Below are positions 1-5,650 of a DNA stretch of 6,810 bases, piece after piece. Under the pieces are notes generated by a model. The model saw nothing but the letters and a program-made list of their open reading frames with translations. It made no database searches and was not told where the DNA came from. Origin of the DNA: an uncultured Prevotella sp. (GTDB taxonomy: Bacteria > Bacteroidota > Bacteroidia > Bacteroidales > Bacteroidaceae); contig URSZ01000124.1 in NCBI GenBank assembly GCA_900550635.1, positions 1 to 6,810 of the forward strand. Direction: 5' to 3'. Made by a program: the position numbers and the translations under genes. Position 1 is the stretch's first letter. Every line of letters begins with the position of its first letter.

Positions 1-791
1 AATCCTTGTAATCACCGTCCGTGCGGAATGAAAGTGTAGAATAATTCCACACATTATTCCACACTTTCCACACTTTTCCACACTGCCGTACAGGCGTGCC
101 ACTGGCAAGACTTCCTATTCTTTAAAAAGCAATGTTCCTTGACATCCGTTTACAATATATCTCAACAATTATATTTCCAGGGACACTTCATGGGGCATCT
201 CTTAAAACTTTTCACAAGCGGAAGGTTTAAGGCAGGAAGAAGCAGGACACTTTTAGTAGTCTGACAACTATTTTGTTAGAAGTTTTCAATAAACAGAAAA
301 CGCAAGTACAGTACTACAGGTCCGACAAAGCGCCTGACAAATAGCTAAAAGAAGCTATATTTCGTAGTCGGAAGCCAAAAATATGTATTTTATACTGACA
401 GGTTGGCACAAAGTCCAGCTTTGGCACATGGGTTGCAATATAATTATCGAGTGAGGCTTGAAAAGGATACCCCGACAGGGCCTTGCTTACGTAAACAACT
501 AAAAAGCATCAGAAAGTATCTGGCAAGCATGAGGAGGGCAGGCTAGGAAATACGCTGACAGTCGCAGCACTGAAAGATATTTAAGCCGTCCCCACTAAAA
601 CGGTCATTCATCACACTGCGTTTACCACTTGCTACCGATTGTGAGCGTGTGAAACACGGACGAGTGCCGAACGAAGCCGACCCTGCTTCTCCCCTTTGCT
701 ACCAATACGATTTGGTGAACTTAGTGAAGACCACATACACACAACTTCATATGATTAAAAATTCTCCTAAAGAGACTTGAAACTAAACTTA
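1..791. other. Gene-free stretch with short hairpins and start-less frames
   Basis: I see no protein gene here that I would defend. Several frames stay open for 50-65 codons but lack a plausible start: plus 349-543 (65 codons, ending at TAG 544-546), minus 546-698 (51 codons, ending at CTA 543-545 as read on the plus strand), and minus 1-168, which runs off the left edge. Small perfect hairpins occur throughout, for example ATAGCT/AGCTAT at 341-358, CGTGT/ACACG at 646-658 and ACCAA/TTGGT at 701-716. The stretch ends in a good plus-strand terminator, which suggests that part of it is transcribed rightwards. It could be non-coding RNA, a dispersed repeat or the remains of a decayed gene; the sequence alone does not decide. 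Confidence 0.5.
46..83. repeat. Four tandem TCCACAC repeats
   Basis: TCCACAC occurs at 46-52, 58-64, 67-73 and 77-83, with start-to-start spacings of 12, 9 and 10 bases, roughly one helical turn. Short T-rich spacers separate the copies. The last copy includes TTTTCCACA (74-82), which fits the relaxed DnaA-box form TTWTNCACA; the others miss it by one or two bases. Read on the minus strand, the array gives a tryptophan- and valine-rich peptide pattern inside an open frame (1-168). It is too short and irregular to be a CRISPR array. Confidence 0.6.
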
Positions 792-834
792 GCGGCTTCC
801 CATTCGTGATTGAACCGGAAGTCGCGCTTTTTTT
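792..834 (+). terminator. Intrinsic terminator with no gene in front
   Basis: GCGGCTTCC (792-800) pairs with GGAAGTCGC (817-825) in a 9-bp GC-rich stem with one G-U pair and a 16-base loop. GC and seven Ts (828-834) follow. The T run lies on the plus-strand side only, so the structure should end rightward transcription. The nearest 790 bases upstream hold no recognisable gene, so the transcript it ends is unknown. Confidence 0.6.
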
Positions 835-875
835 ATACCCCTTCGAAAAGTGTGCCAAAATTTCCCCGATATTAT

Positions 876-1017
876 TACTTAAGTATTACACAAGCACACA
901 ACTCAGCAGTTGACAAGACATTGGCAGGCAAGGGAGAAAGTCTCCGTCTCAGGATTACCGCGATGGGCAATTCCTCACAAGGACCCTGTTTACCGGACGC
1001 TCGTCCCCTTGTAAACA
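876..1017 (-). other. Second block of hairpins beyond the RNA candidate
   Basis: This block contains several perfect short inverted repeats: TACTTAAGTA (876-885), CAACT/AGTTG with a 4-base loop (899-912), GGAGA/TCTCC with a 3-base loop (933-945), and TGTTTAC (987-993) with GTAAACA (1011-1017), which encloses a small GGAC/GTCC stem. ACAAGG (977-982) and CCTTGT (1007-1012) offer an overlapping alternative pairing. The strand given is that of the adjacent RNA candidate, of which this could be the distal part; the hairpins alone do not fix a strand. No protein gene is supported. Confidence 0.35.
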
Positions 1018-1044
1018 ATCACTTGCACTTGCAAAAGTTGGGAT

Positions 1045-1273
1045 TAGAATGAAAAGAAGATGCGTGGAACTGCAATGCCACGTCCTTGTGTACAGGTGCT
1101 AGGAAAACCTTATATGAACAGATGTGGAAATAACAGCTCCACGCATATGCGTGGAGACCATCATACCTTCTCCTGTTCACGTGATTGAAGTTTCCTAGGC
1201 TTTGTACACGCAGGAAGAAGACATAACGCCTCTTATTTTTTAACATGTCTTGGAAAGAGTCGCCTCTATCCGC
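1045..1273 (-). ncRNA. Candidate structured non-coding RNA, class unknown
   Basis: Read on the minus strand, the segment folds into consecutive hairpins. In order they are AGAG-GCGA-CUCU with a GNRA-type tetraloop (1267-1256); AAGACAU/AUGUCUU (1251-1218); a long rod built from GTGTACA/TGTACAC (plus-strand 1088-1094 with 1203-1209), CTAGGAAA/TTTCCTAG (1099-1106 with 1191-1198) and TGAACAG/CTGTTCA (1115-1121 with 1173-1179), capped by a perfect palindrome at 1137-1156; and CGTGG/CCACG (1063-1067 with 1078-1082) followed by a U-rich stretch. A strong promoter sits immediately upstream on the same strand. The 5' end (about 1273) is inferred from the promoter; the 3' end is a guess and may lie further left. 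I see none of the signature motifs of tmRNA, SRP RNA or RNase P RNA. A 6S-like rod is possible but not shown. A frame across it opens only at a TTG inside the promoter, so I do not read it as protein. Confidence 0.55.
1137..1156. repeat. Perfect 20-bp palindrome
   Basis: CTCCACGCATATGCGTGGAG is its own reverse complement. In RNA it makes an 8-bp GC-rich stem with an AUAU loop, and it forms the tip of the long rod in the minus-strand RNA candidate. Its right half, ATGCGTGGA (1147-1155), recurs as a direct copy at 1060-1068, within the neighbouring hairpin. Confidence 0.85.
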
Positions 1274-1276
1274 TTG

Positions 1277-1307
1277 CAAATATAGATTTTTTTACAATAA
1301 GCTCAAA
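1277..1307 (-). promoter_or_regulatory. Bacteroidetes-type promoter, reading left
   Basis: On the minus strand TTTG (plus 1304-1307) is followed after exactly 19 bases by TATATTTG (plus 1277-1284). This fits the Bacteroides primary sigma factor consensus of TTTG at -33 and TAnnTTTG at -7 without a mismatch. Transcription would start near 1273 and run into the hairpin block. It is the best promoter match in the window. Confidence 0.65.
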
Positions 1308-1463
1308 ATTCCAAGTTTGTTAATTCATTCTTATAATTAACATTTTTTATTATACGCATTTTTTTTATTACCTATTTTCAAACCGTTCAAAAATTCTTGT
1401 ATTATATACACGAGTGGAATACCCGCAAACGAATATTGTTCACGCGCCATTACGAGTAAGAAA

Positions 1464-1528
1464 AAAAATATGTCTGAGATATTTTAAAATAGGTCAGACA
1501 TATTTCAAAATATCTCAGACATATTTTT
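1464..1528. repeat. Three-copy repeat: 22-bp inverted repeat with third copy inside
   Basis: Arm A (1464-1485) and arm C (1507-1528) are perfect reverse complements over 22 bp, with core TATCTCAGACATATTT in the C orientation. The 21-base loop (1486-1506) is itself a direct copy of C, matching at 18 of 21 positions (GG for TC, and a final C for T). The three units abut with no spacer, giving an inverted-direct-direct array with a 21-22 bp period. It could form a hairpin or cruciform, bind a dimeric regulator, or end transcription in both directions, since A- and T-runs flank it. Confidence 0.85.
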
Positions 1529-1590
1529 ACGGACATGAAAACGCCGGTGAAAACCTTGCCTGCAAATACGGACAACACAGGACATCATTT

Positions 1591-1672
1591 TGCACAAACA
1601 GCTTTGCCGCAAAAACAAGCAAACGAAAATGCCATAAATGCACAATACGCTTAACTATTTGAGTGCACAATA
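1591..1672. repeat. Three direct TGCACAA copies before pyrB
   Basis: TGCACAA occurs at 1591-1597, 1639-1645 and 1664-1670. The last two extend to TGCACAATA and lie 25 bp apart. They end about 40 bases upstream of the pyrB promoter candidate, so they could be operator sites, but chance is not excluded. Confidence 0.3.
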
Positions 1673-1711
1673 AATTCACGTGGCTTTATTCTACGAATTA
1701 ATACTATACAT

Positions 1712-1740
1712 GTTGAAAAATATTTTTACTTTTACATTCG
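1712..1740 (+). promoter_or_regulatory. Candidate promoter of the pyrB cluster
   Basis: GTTG (1712-1715) is followed after 17 bases by TACATTCG (1733-1740), one base off TAnnTTTG. Transcription would start about 18 bases before the pyrB ATG, which leaves a leader too short for an attenuator. No ribosome binding site is visible before the start, which is usual in Bacteroidetes. Confidence 0.45.
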
Positions 1741-1763
1741 AATCAACTTTATAAGTTCGGACC

Positions 1764-2720
1764 ATGACAACAAAAAAAGGAAAAGACCTGGTATCCATAG
1801 AATCTCTTTCTAAAGACGAGATAACATATCTTCTCGACATGACAGAAGAATTCGAGCGCCACCCCAACAGAAAACTGCTTGAGGGAAAAGTCGTTGCCAC
1901 GTTGTTTTTTGAACCGTCAACGCGCACGCGGCTAAGTTTTGAAACAGCAGCAAACCGTTTGGGAGCGCGCGTGATAGGCTTCACCGACCCTAAGGTTACA
2001 TCGTCCACAAAGGGAGAGACCCTGAATGACACCATACAGATAATAGCCAATTATGCTGATGTGCTTATAATGCGCCACTACTTGGAAGGTGCAGCCAAAT
2101 ATGCTTCTGAAGTATCGCCATGCCCTATTATAAATGCCGGCGACGGGGCTAACCAGCACCCTTCGCAAACAATGCTCGACGTATATTCGATAAAGAAGAC
2201 GCAAAAACGCCTCGACAACTTATCCATATACCTTGTGGGAGACTTGAAATACGGGCGCACGGTGCATTCACTGCTTATGGCAATGAGCCACTTCAATCCC
2301 ACATTCCATTTCATTTCGCCGCAATTGCTATCAATGCCGGAAGAATACAAAGTTTTTTGCAAGGAAAACAACATACCGTTTACCGAGACCTCTGAATTCA
2401 ACGAAGATATAATAGCCAACGCCGACATACTGTATATGACAAGAGTGCAAAAGGAACGCTTTACCGACCTTATAGAGTACGAACGGGTAAAGAATGTATA
2501 TATCCTTACGCGCAGCATGTTGTGCAAAGCCAAACCAAACATGAAAGTGCTCCACCCGCTCCCACGGGTAAATGAGATTTCAAAAGACGTTGACGACGAT
2601 CCTCACGCATACTATTTCCAGCAGGCTCTAAACGGGCTTTACACGCGCGAAGCACTGATAAGCTACGCAATGGGTTACAATCTTGACGACATACGTAACG
2701 ACAAAACAATAATCGACTGA
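1764..2720 (+). CDS. pyrB: Aspartate carbamoyltransferase catalytic chain
   Basis: This is the catalytic subunit of aspartate carbamoyltransferase. It joins carbamoyl phosphate and L-aspartate to N-carbamoyl-L-aspartate, the committed step of pyrimidine synthesis in the cytoplasm. The 318 residues match the usual length. The carbamoyl-phosphate loop PSTRTR is at 51-56; the S-T-K-G-E loop that reaches into the neighbouring active site is at 81-85; R104 follows; HPSQ is at 132-135; GRTVHS is at 164-169; R227 lies in the aspartate-binding loop; and LHPLPR is at 263-268. All expected catalytic positions appear intact. The ATG at 1764 gives a normal N-terminus. The regulatory chain follows after 16 bases, so the two are almost surely co-transcribed and form the allosteric holoenzyme. 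Identification is firm from motifs. Confidence 0.98.
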   Translation: MTTKKGKDLVSIESLSKDEITYLLDMTEEFERHPNRKLLEGKVVATLFFEPSTRTRLSFETAANRLGARVIGFTDPKVTSSTKGETLNDTIQIIANYADVLIMRHYLEGAAKYASEVSPCPIINAGDGANQHPSQTMLDVYSIKKTQKRLDNLSIYLVGDLKYGRTVHSLLMAMSHFNPTFHFISPQLLSMPEEYKVFCKENNIPFTETSEFNEDIIANADILYMTRVQKERFTDLIEYERVKNVYILTRSMLCKAKPNMKVLHPLPRVNEISKDVDDDPHAYYFQQALNGLYTREALISYAMGYNLDDIRNDKTIID

Positions 2721-2736
2721 TATAAAAGCCATAGCC

Positions 2737-3207
2737 ATGTGTAAGAAAAACAACAAAGGAGAAATGTTTGTACGTGCGCTGAAAAATGGTACGGTAATCG
2801 ACCATATACCCTCGGACAAACTCTTTGCAGTCGTGTCATTACTTCATCTCGACAAATTGAAAAACCGTATTATCATCGGCTTCAACCTAAACAGCGAAAA
2901 AATAGGAAAGAAAAGCATAATAAAGGTTTCCGACAAGTATTTTTCGAGCGAGGAACTTAACCAACTTTCAGTTCTTGCCCCGAATGTTACGCTAAACATA
3001 ATAAAAGAATACGAAATCATCGAAAAATACAAAGTCGAAATGCCTGACGAGTTAAACGGTATCATAAAATGCGCAAACCCGAAATGCATTACCAATAACG
3101 AACCGATGACAACACGCTTTAAAATAATAAACAAGCAAAAAGGAATAATACGCTGCCTTTATTGCGAGAAAAACCAGATTATAGACCCCGAAAAATTAAT
3201 AAGATAA
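2737..3207 (+). CDS. pyrI: Aspartate carbamoyltransferase regulatory chain
   Basis: This is the regulatory subunit of aspartate carbamoyltransferase. It binds nucleotide effectors (CTP/UTP inhibit and ATP activates in the E. coli enzyme) and links catalytic trimers. The N-terminal nucleotide domain shows GTVIDHIP with D22 and H23, K63 in the IGKKSIIKVS segment, and K97, which match known effector contacts. The C-terminal zinc domain carries C112, C117, C140 and C143 in the order CX4C-X22-CX2C. At 156 residues it is normal in length. The start at 2737 keeps the first beta strand. A second ATG at codon 10 (2764) has AAAGGAG just before it and is a possible alternative, but it would shorten the usual N-terminus. 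The protein is rich in lysine and isoleucine. It lies 16 bases after pyrB and 52 bases before glyA. Confidence 0.96.
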   Translation: MCKKNNKGEMFVRALKNGTVIDHIPSDKLFAVVSLLHLDKLKNRIIIGFNLNSEKIGKKSIIKVSDKYFSSEELNQLSVLAPNVTLNIIKEYEIIEKYKVEMPDELNGIIKCANPKCITNNEPMTTRFKIINKQKGIIRCLYCEKNQIIDPEKLIR

Positions 3208-3259
3208 CCTCGGGATACAGGATAGCAACGAAAAATATCAATCAACAAATACAAATCAA

Positions 3260-4540
3260 ATGAAAAGAGACGACCAAATTTTCAACCTTATTGAAGCCGA
3301 GCACAAACGCCAGTTGGAAGGCATGGAACTTATTGCATCGGAAAACTTTGTAAGTCCACAGGTAATGGAAGCTATGGGGTCTTACCTCACAAACAAATAC
3401 GCAGAAGGTTATCCTGGACACCGTTACTACGGAGGTTGCCAGGTAGTAGACCAGGTAGAAACACTTGCAATCGAGAGAGTAAAGAAACTGTTCGGCGCAG
3501 AATATGCGAACGTACAGCCACACTCCGGCGCACAAGCAAATGCGGCTGTATTATTGGCAGTGCTTAAAGCCGGAGATACTTTCATGGGACTGAACCTCGA
3601 CCAAGGCGGACATCTCTCACACGGTTCAAAGGTAAATACGTCCGGAATAATATACAATCCCGTCGGCTATAACATAAACAAAGAAACAGGGCGTGTAGAT
3701 TACGACGATATGGAAAAGAAAGCCCTGGAATGCAAGCCGAAACTCATTATCGGCGGTGGCTCGGCATACTCAAGGGATTGGGACTACAAGCGCATGCGCG
3801 AAATAGCAGATAAGGTCGGTGCACTATTGATGATTGACATGGCTCACCCTGCGGGCCTTATAGCAGCAGGCTTGCTGAACAATCCTCTTGAATACGCACA
3901 TATCGTTACATCTACAACGCATAAAACACTTCGTGGACCACGTGGCGGTATTATCCAGATGGGTAAAGATTTTGCAAATCCCTGGGGATTGACAAACAAA
4001 AAGGGAGAAGCAAAAATGATGAGCCAGATACTGAACAGCGCAGTATTCCCCGGAACACAAGGTGGACCACTCGAACATGTCATAGCTTCCAAAGCTGTTG
4101 CATTTGAAGAGGCTTTGCAACCCGAGTTCAAGGAATACGCCATGCAAGTAAAGAAAAACGCAGCACGCCTGGCCGAAGAACTTATTAACCGAGGATTCGA
4201 CATCGTGAGCGGCGGAACAGACAACCACTCAATGCTGGTAGATCTTCGCTCCAAATATCCAGATTTGACAGGAAAGCAAGCCGAGAATGCATTAGTTGCT
4301 TCAAATATAACCGTAAACAAAAATATGGTACCTTACGACTCACGTAGTGCTTTCCAAACATCAGGAATACGCCTTGGAACTCCAGCTATAACAACACGCG
4401 GGGCAAAAGAAGATTTGATGGTTACGATTGCAGGGCTTATAGAAAAAGTTCTGAATTCTCCGGAAGACGAAAAAGTTATCAACGAAGTAAAAAACGACGT
4501 TATTGAAATAATGTCAAAGTATCCTTTATTTGCATACTAA
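3260..4540 (+). CDS. glyA: Serine hydroxymethyltransferase
   Basis: This PLP enzyme interconverts serine and glycine while loading one-carbon units onto tetrahydrofolate, in the cytoplasm. The 426 residues match the family. Visible signatures are the N-terminal ELIASENF (23-30), the YPGHRYYGG substrate segment (51-59), SGAQAN (89-94) for the phosphate of PLP, D193 and H196 in IDMAHPAG for the cofactor ring, the PLP lysine K222 in TSTTHKTLRGPRGG, and R371 in GIRLGTPA for the substrate carboxylate. The ATG at 3260 gives the standard N-terminus; no Shine-Dalgarno sequence is seen. It follows pyrI on the same strand after 52 bases with no clear terminator or promoter between, so it is probably in the same transcript. 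The link is sensible, since its methylene-tetrahydrofolate is used to make dTMP from dUMP. Confidence 0.98.
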   Translation: MKRDDQIFNLIEAEHKRQLEGMELIASENFVSPQVMEAMGSYLTNKYAEGYPGHRYYGGCQVVDQVETLAIERVKKLFGAEYANVQPHSGAQANAAVLLAVLKAGDTFMGLNLDQGGHLSHGSKVNTSGIIYNPVGYNINKETGRVDYDDMEKKALECKPKLIIGGGSAYSRDWDYKRMREIADKVGALLMIDMAHPAGLIAAGLLNNPLEYAHIVTSTTHKTLRGPRGGIIQMGKDFANPWGLTNKKGEAKMMSQILNSAVFPGTQGGPLEHVIASKAVAFEEALQPEFKEYAMQVKKNAARLAEELINRGFDIVSGGTDNHSMLVDLRSKYPDLTGKQAENALVASNITVNKNMVPYDSRSAFQTSGIRLGTPAITTRGAKEDLMVTIAGLIEKVLNSPEDEKVINEVKNDVIEIMSKYPLFAY

Positions 4541-4621
4541 AAAGAAGCATTAGCAACTGCTTTTGCTATGCGAAAACAGCCAAAATAAACTGCAAGCATA
4601 GCATTGCTAAAGATTTTACAT

Positions 4622-4662
4622 CGCGAAACGTTGATAATAAAAAAGAAAAGCGTAAATTCGCG
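4622..4662. repeat. Imperfect inverted repeat around the tRNA promoter
   Basis: CGCGAA-ACG (4622-4630) and CGT-AAA-TTCGCG (4651-4662) are inverted copies with three extra bases on the right side. The arms overlap both promoter boxes proposed for the downstream tRNA, so the repeat could be an operator or a weak hairpin after glyA. It is not a terminator, because no T run follows. Confidence 0.35.
4630..4660 (+). promoter_or_regulatory. Candidate promoter for tRNA-Arg
   Basis: GTTG (4630-4633) is followed after 19 bases by TAAATTCG (4653-4660). This is one base off TAnnTTTG and resembles the pyrB promoter candidate. Transcription would start near 4664-4667 and make a precursor with a leader of about 48 bases. 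Read-through from glyA is an alternative source of the tRNA. Confidence 0.35.
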
Positions 4663-4673
4663 CAACAAAAGTA

Positions 4674-4704
4674 ACAGTGTCCGGTTATAACAGACCGGCG
4701 CTGT
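4674..4704 (+). other. Hairpin in the tRNA leader
   Basis: Bases 4674-4685 and 4694-4704 form an 11-bp stem with one bulged T (4680), one G-U pair and an 8-base loop, TATAACAG. It ends 8 bases before the tRNA. No T run follows, so it is not a typical terminator. A role in precursor processing, or as a glyA mRNA 3' end, is possible. Confidence 0.6.
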
Positions 4705-4712
4705 ACTTTAAA

Positions 4713-4786
4713 GGCTTGGTAGCTCAGCTGGATAGAGCAACAGATTTCTAATCTGTGGGTCAAGGGTTCGAATCCCTTCCGAGTCA
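4713..4786 (+). tRNA. trnR: tRNA-Arg (anticodon TCT)
   Basis: A complete 74-base cloverleaf. The acceptor stem GGCTTGG pairs with CCGAGTC (two G-U pairs), the D arm is GCTC/GAGC, the anticodon stem ACAGA/TCTGT encloses TTTCTAA with anticodon TCT at 4747-4749, and the T arm AAGGG/CCCTT encloses TTCGAAT. The discriminator base is A4786. CCA is not encoded, so it must be added after transcription. It reads AGA (and probably AGG) arginine codons. It lies on the same strand as glyA, 172 bases downstream, and is followed by a strong terminator. Confidence 0.97.
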
Positions 4787-4788
4787 CA

Positions 4789-4816
4789 TAAAAGGAAGCC
4801 TAATGGCTTCCTTTTA
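4789..4816 (+). terminator. Terminator of tRNA-Arg, usable from both sides
   Basis: AAAAGGAAGCC (4790-4800) and GGCTTCCTTTT (4805-4815) form a perfect 11-bp stem with a TAAT loop. The T run is part of the right arm and continues as TATTGTTTT. On the minus strand the same stem also ends in CCTTTTATG, so it can stop transcription of the converging hydrolase gene, which ends 27 bases further right. Confidence 0.85.
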
Positions 4817-4842
4817 TTGTTTTAATCTAATAATCTTCAAGC

Positions 4843-5538
4843 CTACTTTGCCAACTTTTCTATAACCGGAACGATAATTGACTCGATTACTTTATACCCG
4901 GCAGGAGTGAGGTGGCAATGGTCGGTTGTGTATTCGGCTTTCATGCCGCCGTTTCCGTTGTGAAGAGCTTGGTAATAATCCACGTAAACCACTTTTTTAT
5001 CTTTCTTTGTATCAACGTAATTTTTCAGCATGTTATTCAGTTGTACAACTTTACCGGCTGGTTGTATTTCGGGACGCCACGAGAACTTGTCGCAGGGCAG
5101 AACCGAGCATACTGCAACCTTAATATCGTTTGCCCGCGCCAATTCAACCATGGATATTATGTTGTCAAGGATATTTTCGTGGGCTATATAACCGTCGTTC
5201 TGCGCAATATCGTTCGTTCCCGCAAGAATACATACAACTTTCGGGTGTAGTTCGATAACATCCTGGCGGAAACGGCACAACATTTCGAGCGACGTTTGCC
5301 CGCTTATTCCGCGCCCCGCAAAATCGGGATGTTCTTTCCAAAAGCCGGGGCTGCCTGCTACCCACCCTTCGGTTATGGAGTTGCCCATGAACACAGCGCG
5401 CGGGCTCTCTTTCAACTCTGCGTTTGCTTTGGCATAACGCCCGTATTGCACCTTATCGCTAAAGGCCTGTTGCGCATGGGATAGTTGAAAAGCCAGCGCC
5501 ATAACTGCCATAAGAATAATACTTCTGATTCGTTCCAT
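4843..5538 (-). CDS. Secreted SGNH/GDSL-type hydrolase
   Basis: This is a serine hydrolase of the SGNH (GDSL) superfamily, probably an esterase or deacetylase acting outside the cytoplasm. The substrate cannot be told from sequence. The 231 residues start with a clear signal peptide: charged R3 and R5, a hydrophobic core at about 6-18, and a likely cut after SHA at residue 22. The four family blocks are present: GNS at 52-54 with catalytic S54, G80 in the GISGQ segment, GTND at 107-110 with oxyanion N109, and DHCH at 206-209, giving catalytic D206 and H209. Many Bacteroidales homologues act on acetylated glycans or peptidoglycan, which is an inference here. It has its own promoter candidate and converges on the tRNA terminator, so it seems to be a single-gene unit. 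The ATG at 5538 suits the signal peptide. Confidence 0.92.
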   Translation of the reverse strand: MERIRSIILMAVMALAFQLSHAQQAFSDKVQYGRYAKANAELKESPRAVFMGNSITEGWVAGSPGFWKEHPDFAGRGISGQTSLEMLCRFRQDVIELHPKVVCILAGTNDIAQNDGYIAHENILDNIISMVELARANDIKVAVCSVLPCDKFSWRPEIQPAGKVVQLNNMLKNYVDTKKDKKVVYVDYYQALHNGNGGMKAEYTTDHCHLTPAGYKVIESIIVPVIEKLAK

Positions 5539-5582
5539 AAAAAGACGTATATTAGGTAAAAGCCATCGTTGTTACTGTTTTA

Positions 5583-5611
5583 CAAATGTAACACAAAATA
5601 ACAGAAACAAA
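5583..5611 (-). promoter_or_regulatory. Candidate promoter of the SGNH hydrolase gene
   Basis: On the minus strand TTTG (plus 5608-5611) is followed after 17 bases by TACATTTG (plus 5583-5590), matching the Bacteroides TTTG / TAnnTTTG boxes. Spacing is the same as in the pyrB promoter candidate. The start would fall near 5578, giving a leader of about 40 bases. Confidence 0.5.
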
Positions 5612-5650
5612 AAAGATGAGAGTAAAAAAGTTCTCCCACCTTTTCTTGTT

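Larger units (their letters stand above)
1308..1711. other. AT-rich spacer between divergent promoters
   Basis: This stretch separates the left-reading promoter (1277-1307) from the right-reading pyrB promoter (1712-1740). It starts very AT-rich and contains GTTAATT/AATTAAC (1319-1325 with 1335-1341), followed by a T run, then the three-copy repeat at 1464-1528, then three copies of TGCACAA. A frame from a GTG at 1414 crosses the repeat and gives a repetitive, low-complexity peptide that I reject as a gene. No RNA gene was recognised. Confidence 0.5.

Noticed and set aside
46..83. CRISPR array
   Set aside because: The repeat units are 7 bases with 2-5 base spacers and there are no cas genes.
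200..260. SRP RNA-like GCGGAAGG and GAAGCAGG motifs
   Set aside because: The order and pairing of the conserved SRP domain IV core are absent around it.
810..1052. 80-residue plus frame
   Set aside because: It opens with a TTG in the loop of the 792-834 terminator and crosses several perfect hairpins; no domain or ribosome binding site is seen.
1084..1214. Miniature transposable element with terminal inverted repeats
   Set aside because: The arms are imperfect, no flanking target duplication is visible, and the nested stems plus the adjacent promoter fit an RNA better. A copy-number search could reopen this.
1019..1279. 86-residue minus frame
   Set aside because: Its only early start is a TTG inside the -7 promoter box, and it runs through all the hairpins of the RNA candidate; base pairing explains the conservation-like look better than a protein does.
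1..1420. Replication origin
   Set aside because: Only one relaxed DnaA box and a few near matches are seen, and there are no origin-associated genes in the window; the AT-rich stretch alone is not evidence.
1414..1662. 82-residue plus frame
   Set aside because: It starts at GTG and its repetitive aromatic stretch is just the three-copy DNA repeat translated; no promoter or domain is seen.
2078..2542. 154-residue frame opposite pyrB, and a similar 158-residue one opposite glyA
   Set aside because: They are shadows of strongly supported genes, with no domain, promoter or plausible N-terminus.
4566..4787. 73-residue minus frame starting MTRKGFEPLTHRLE
   Set aside because: It is the antisense of the tRNA-Arg; such peptides are a well-known false call opposite tRNA genes.
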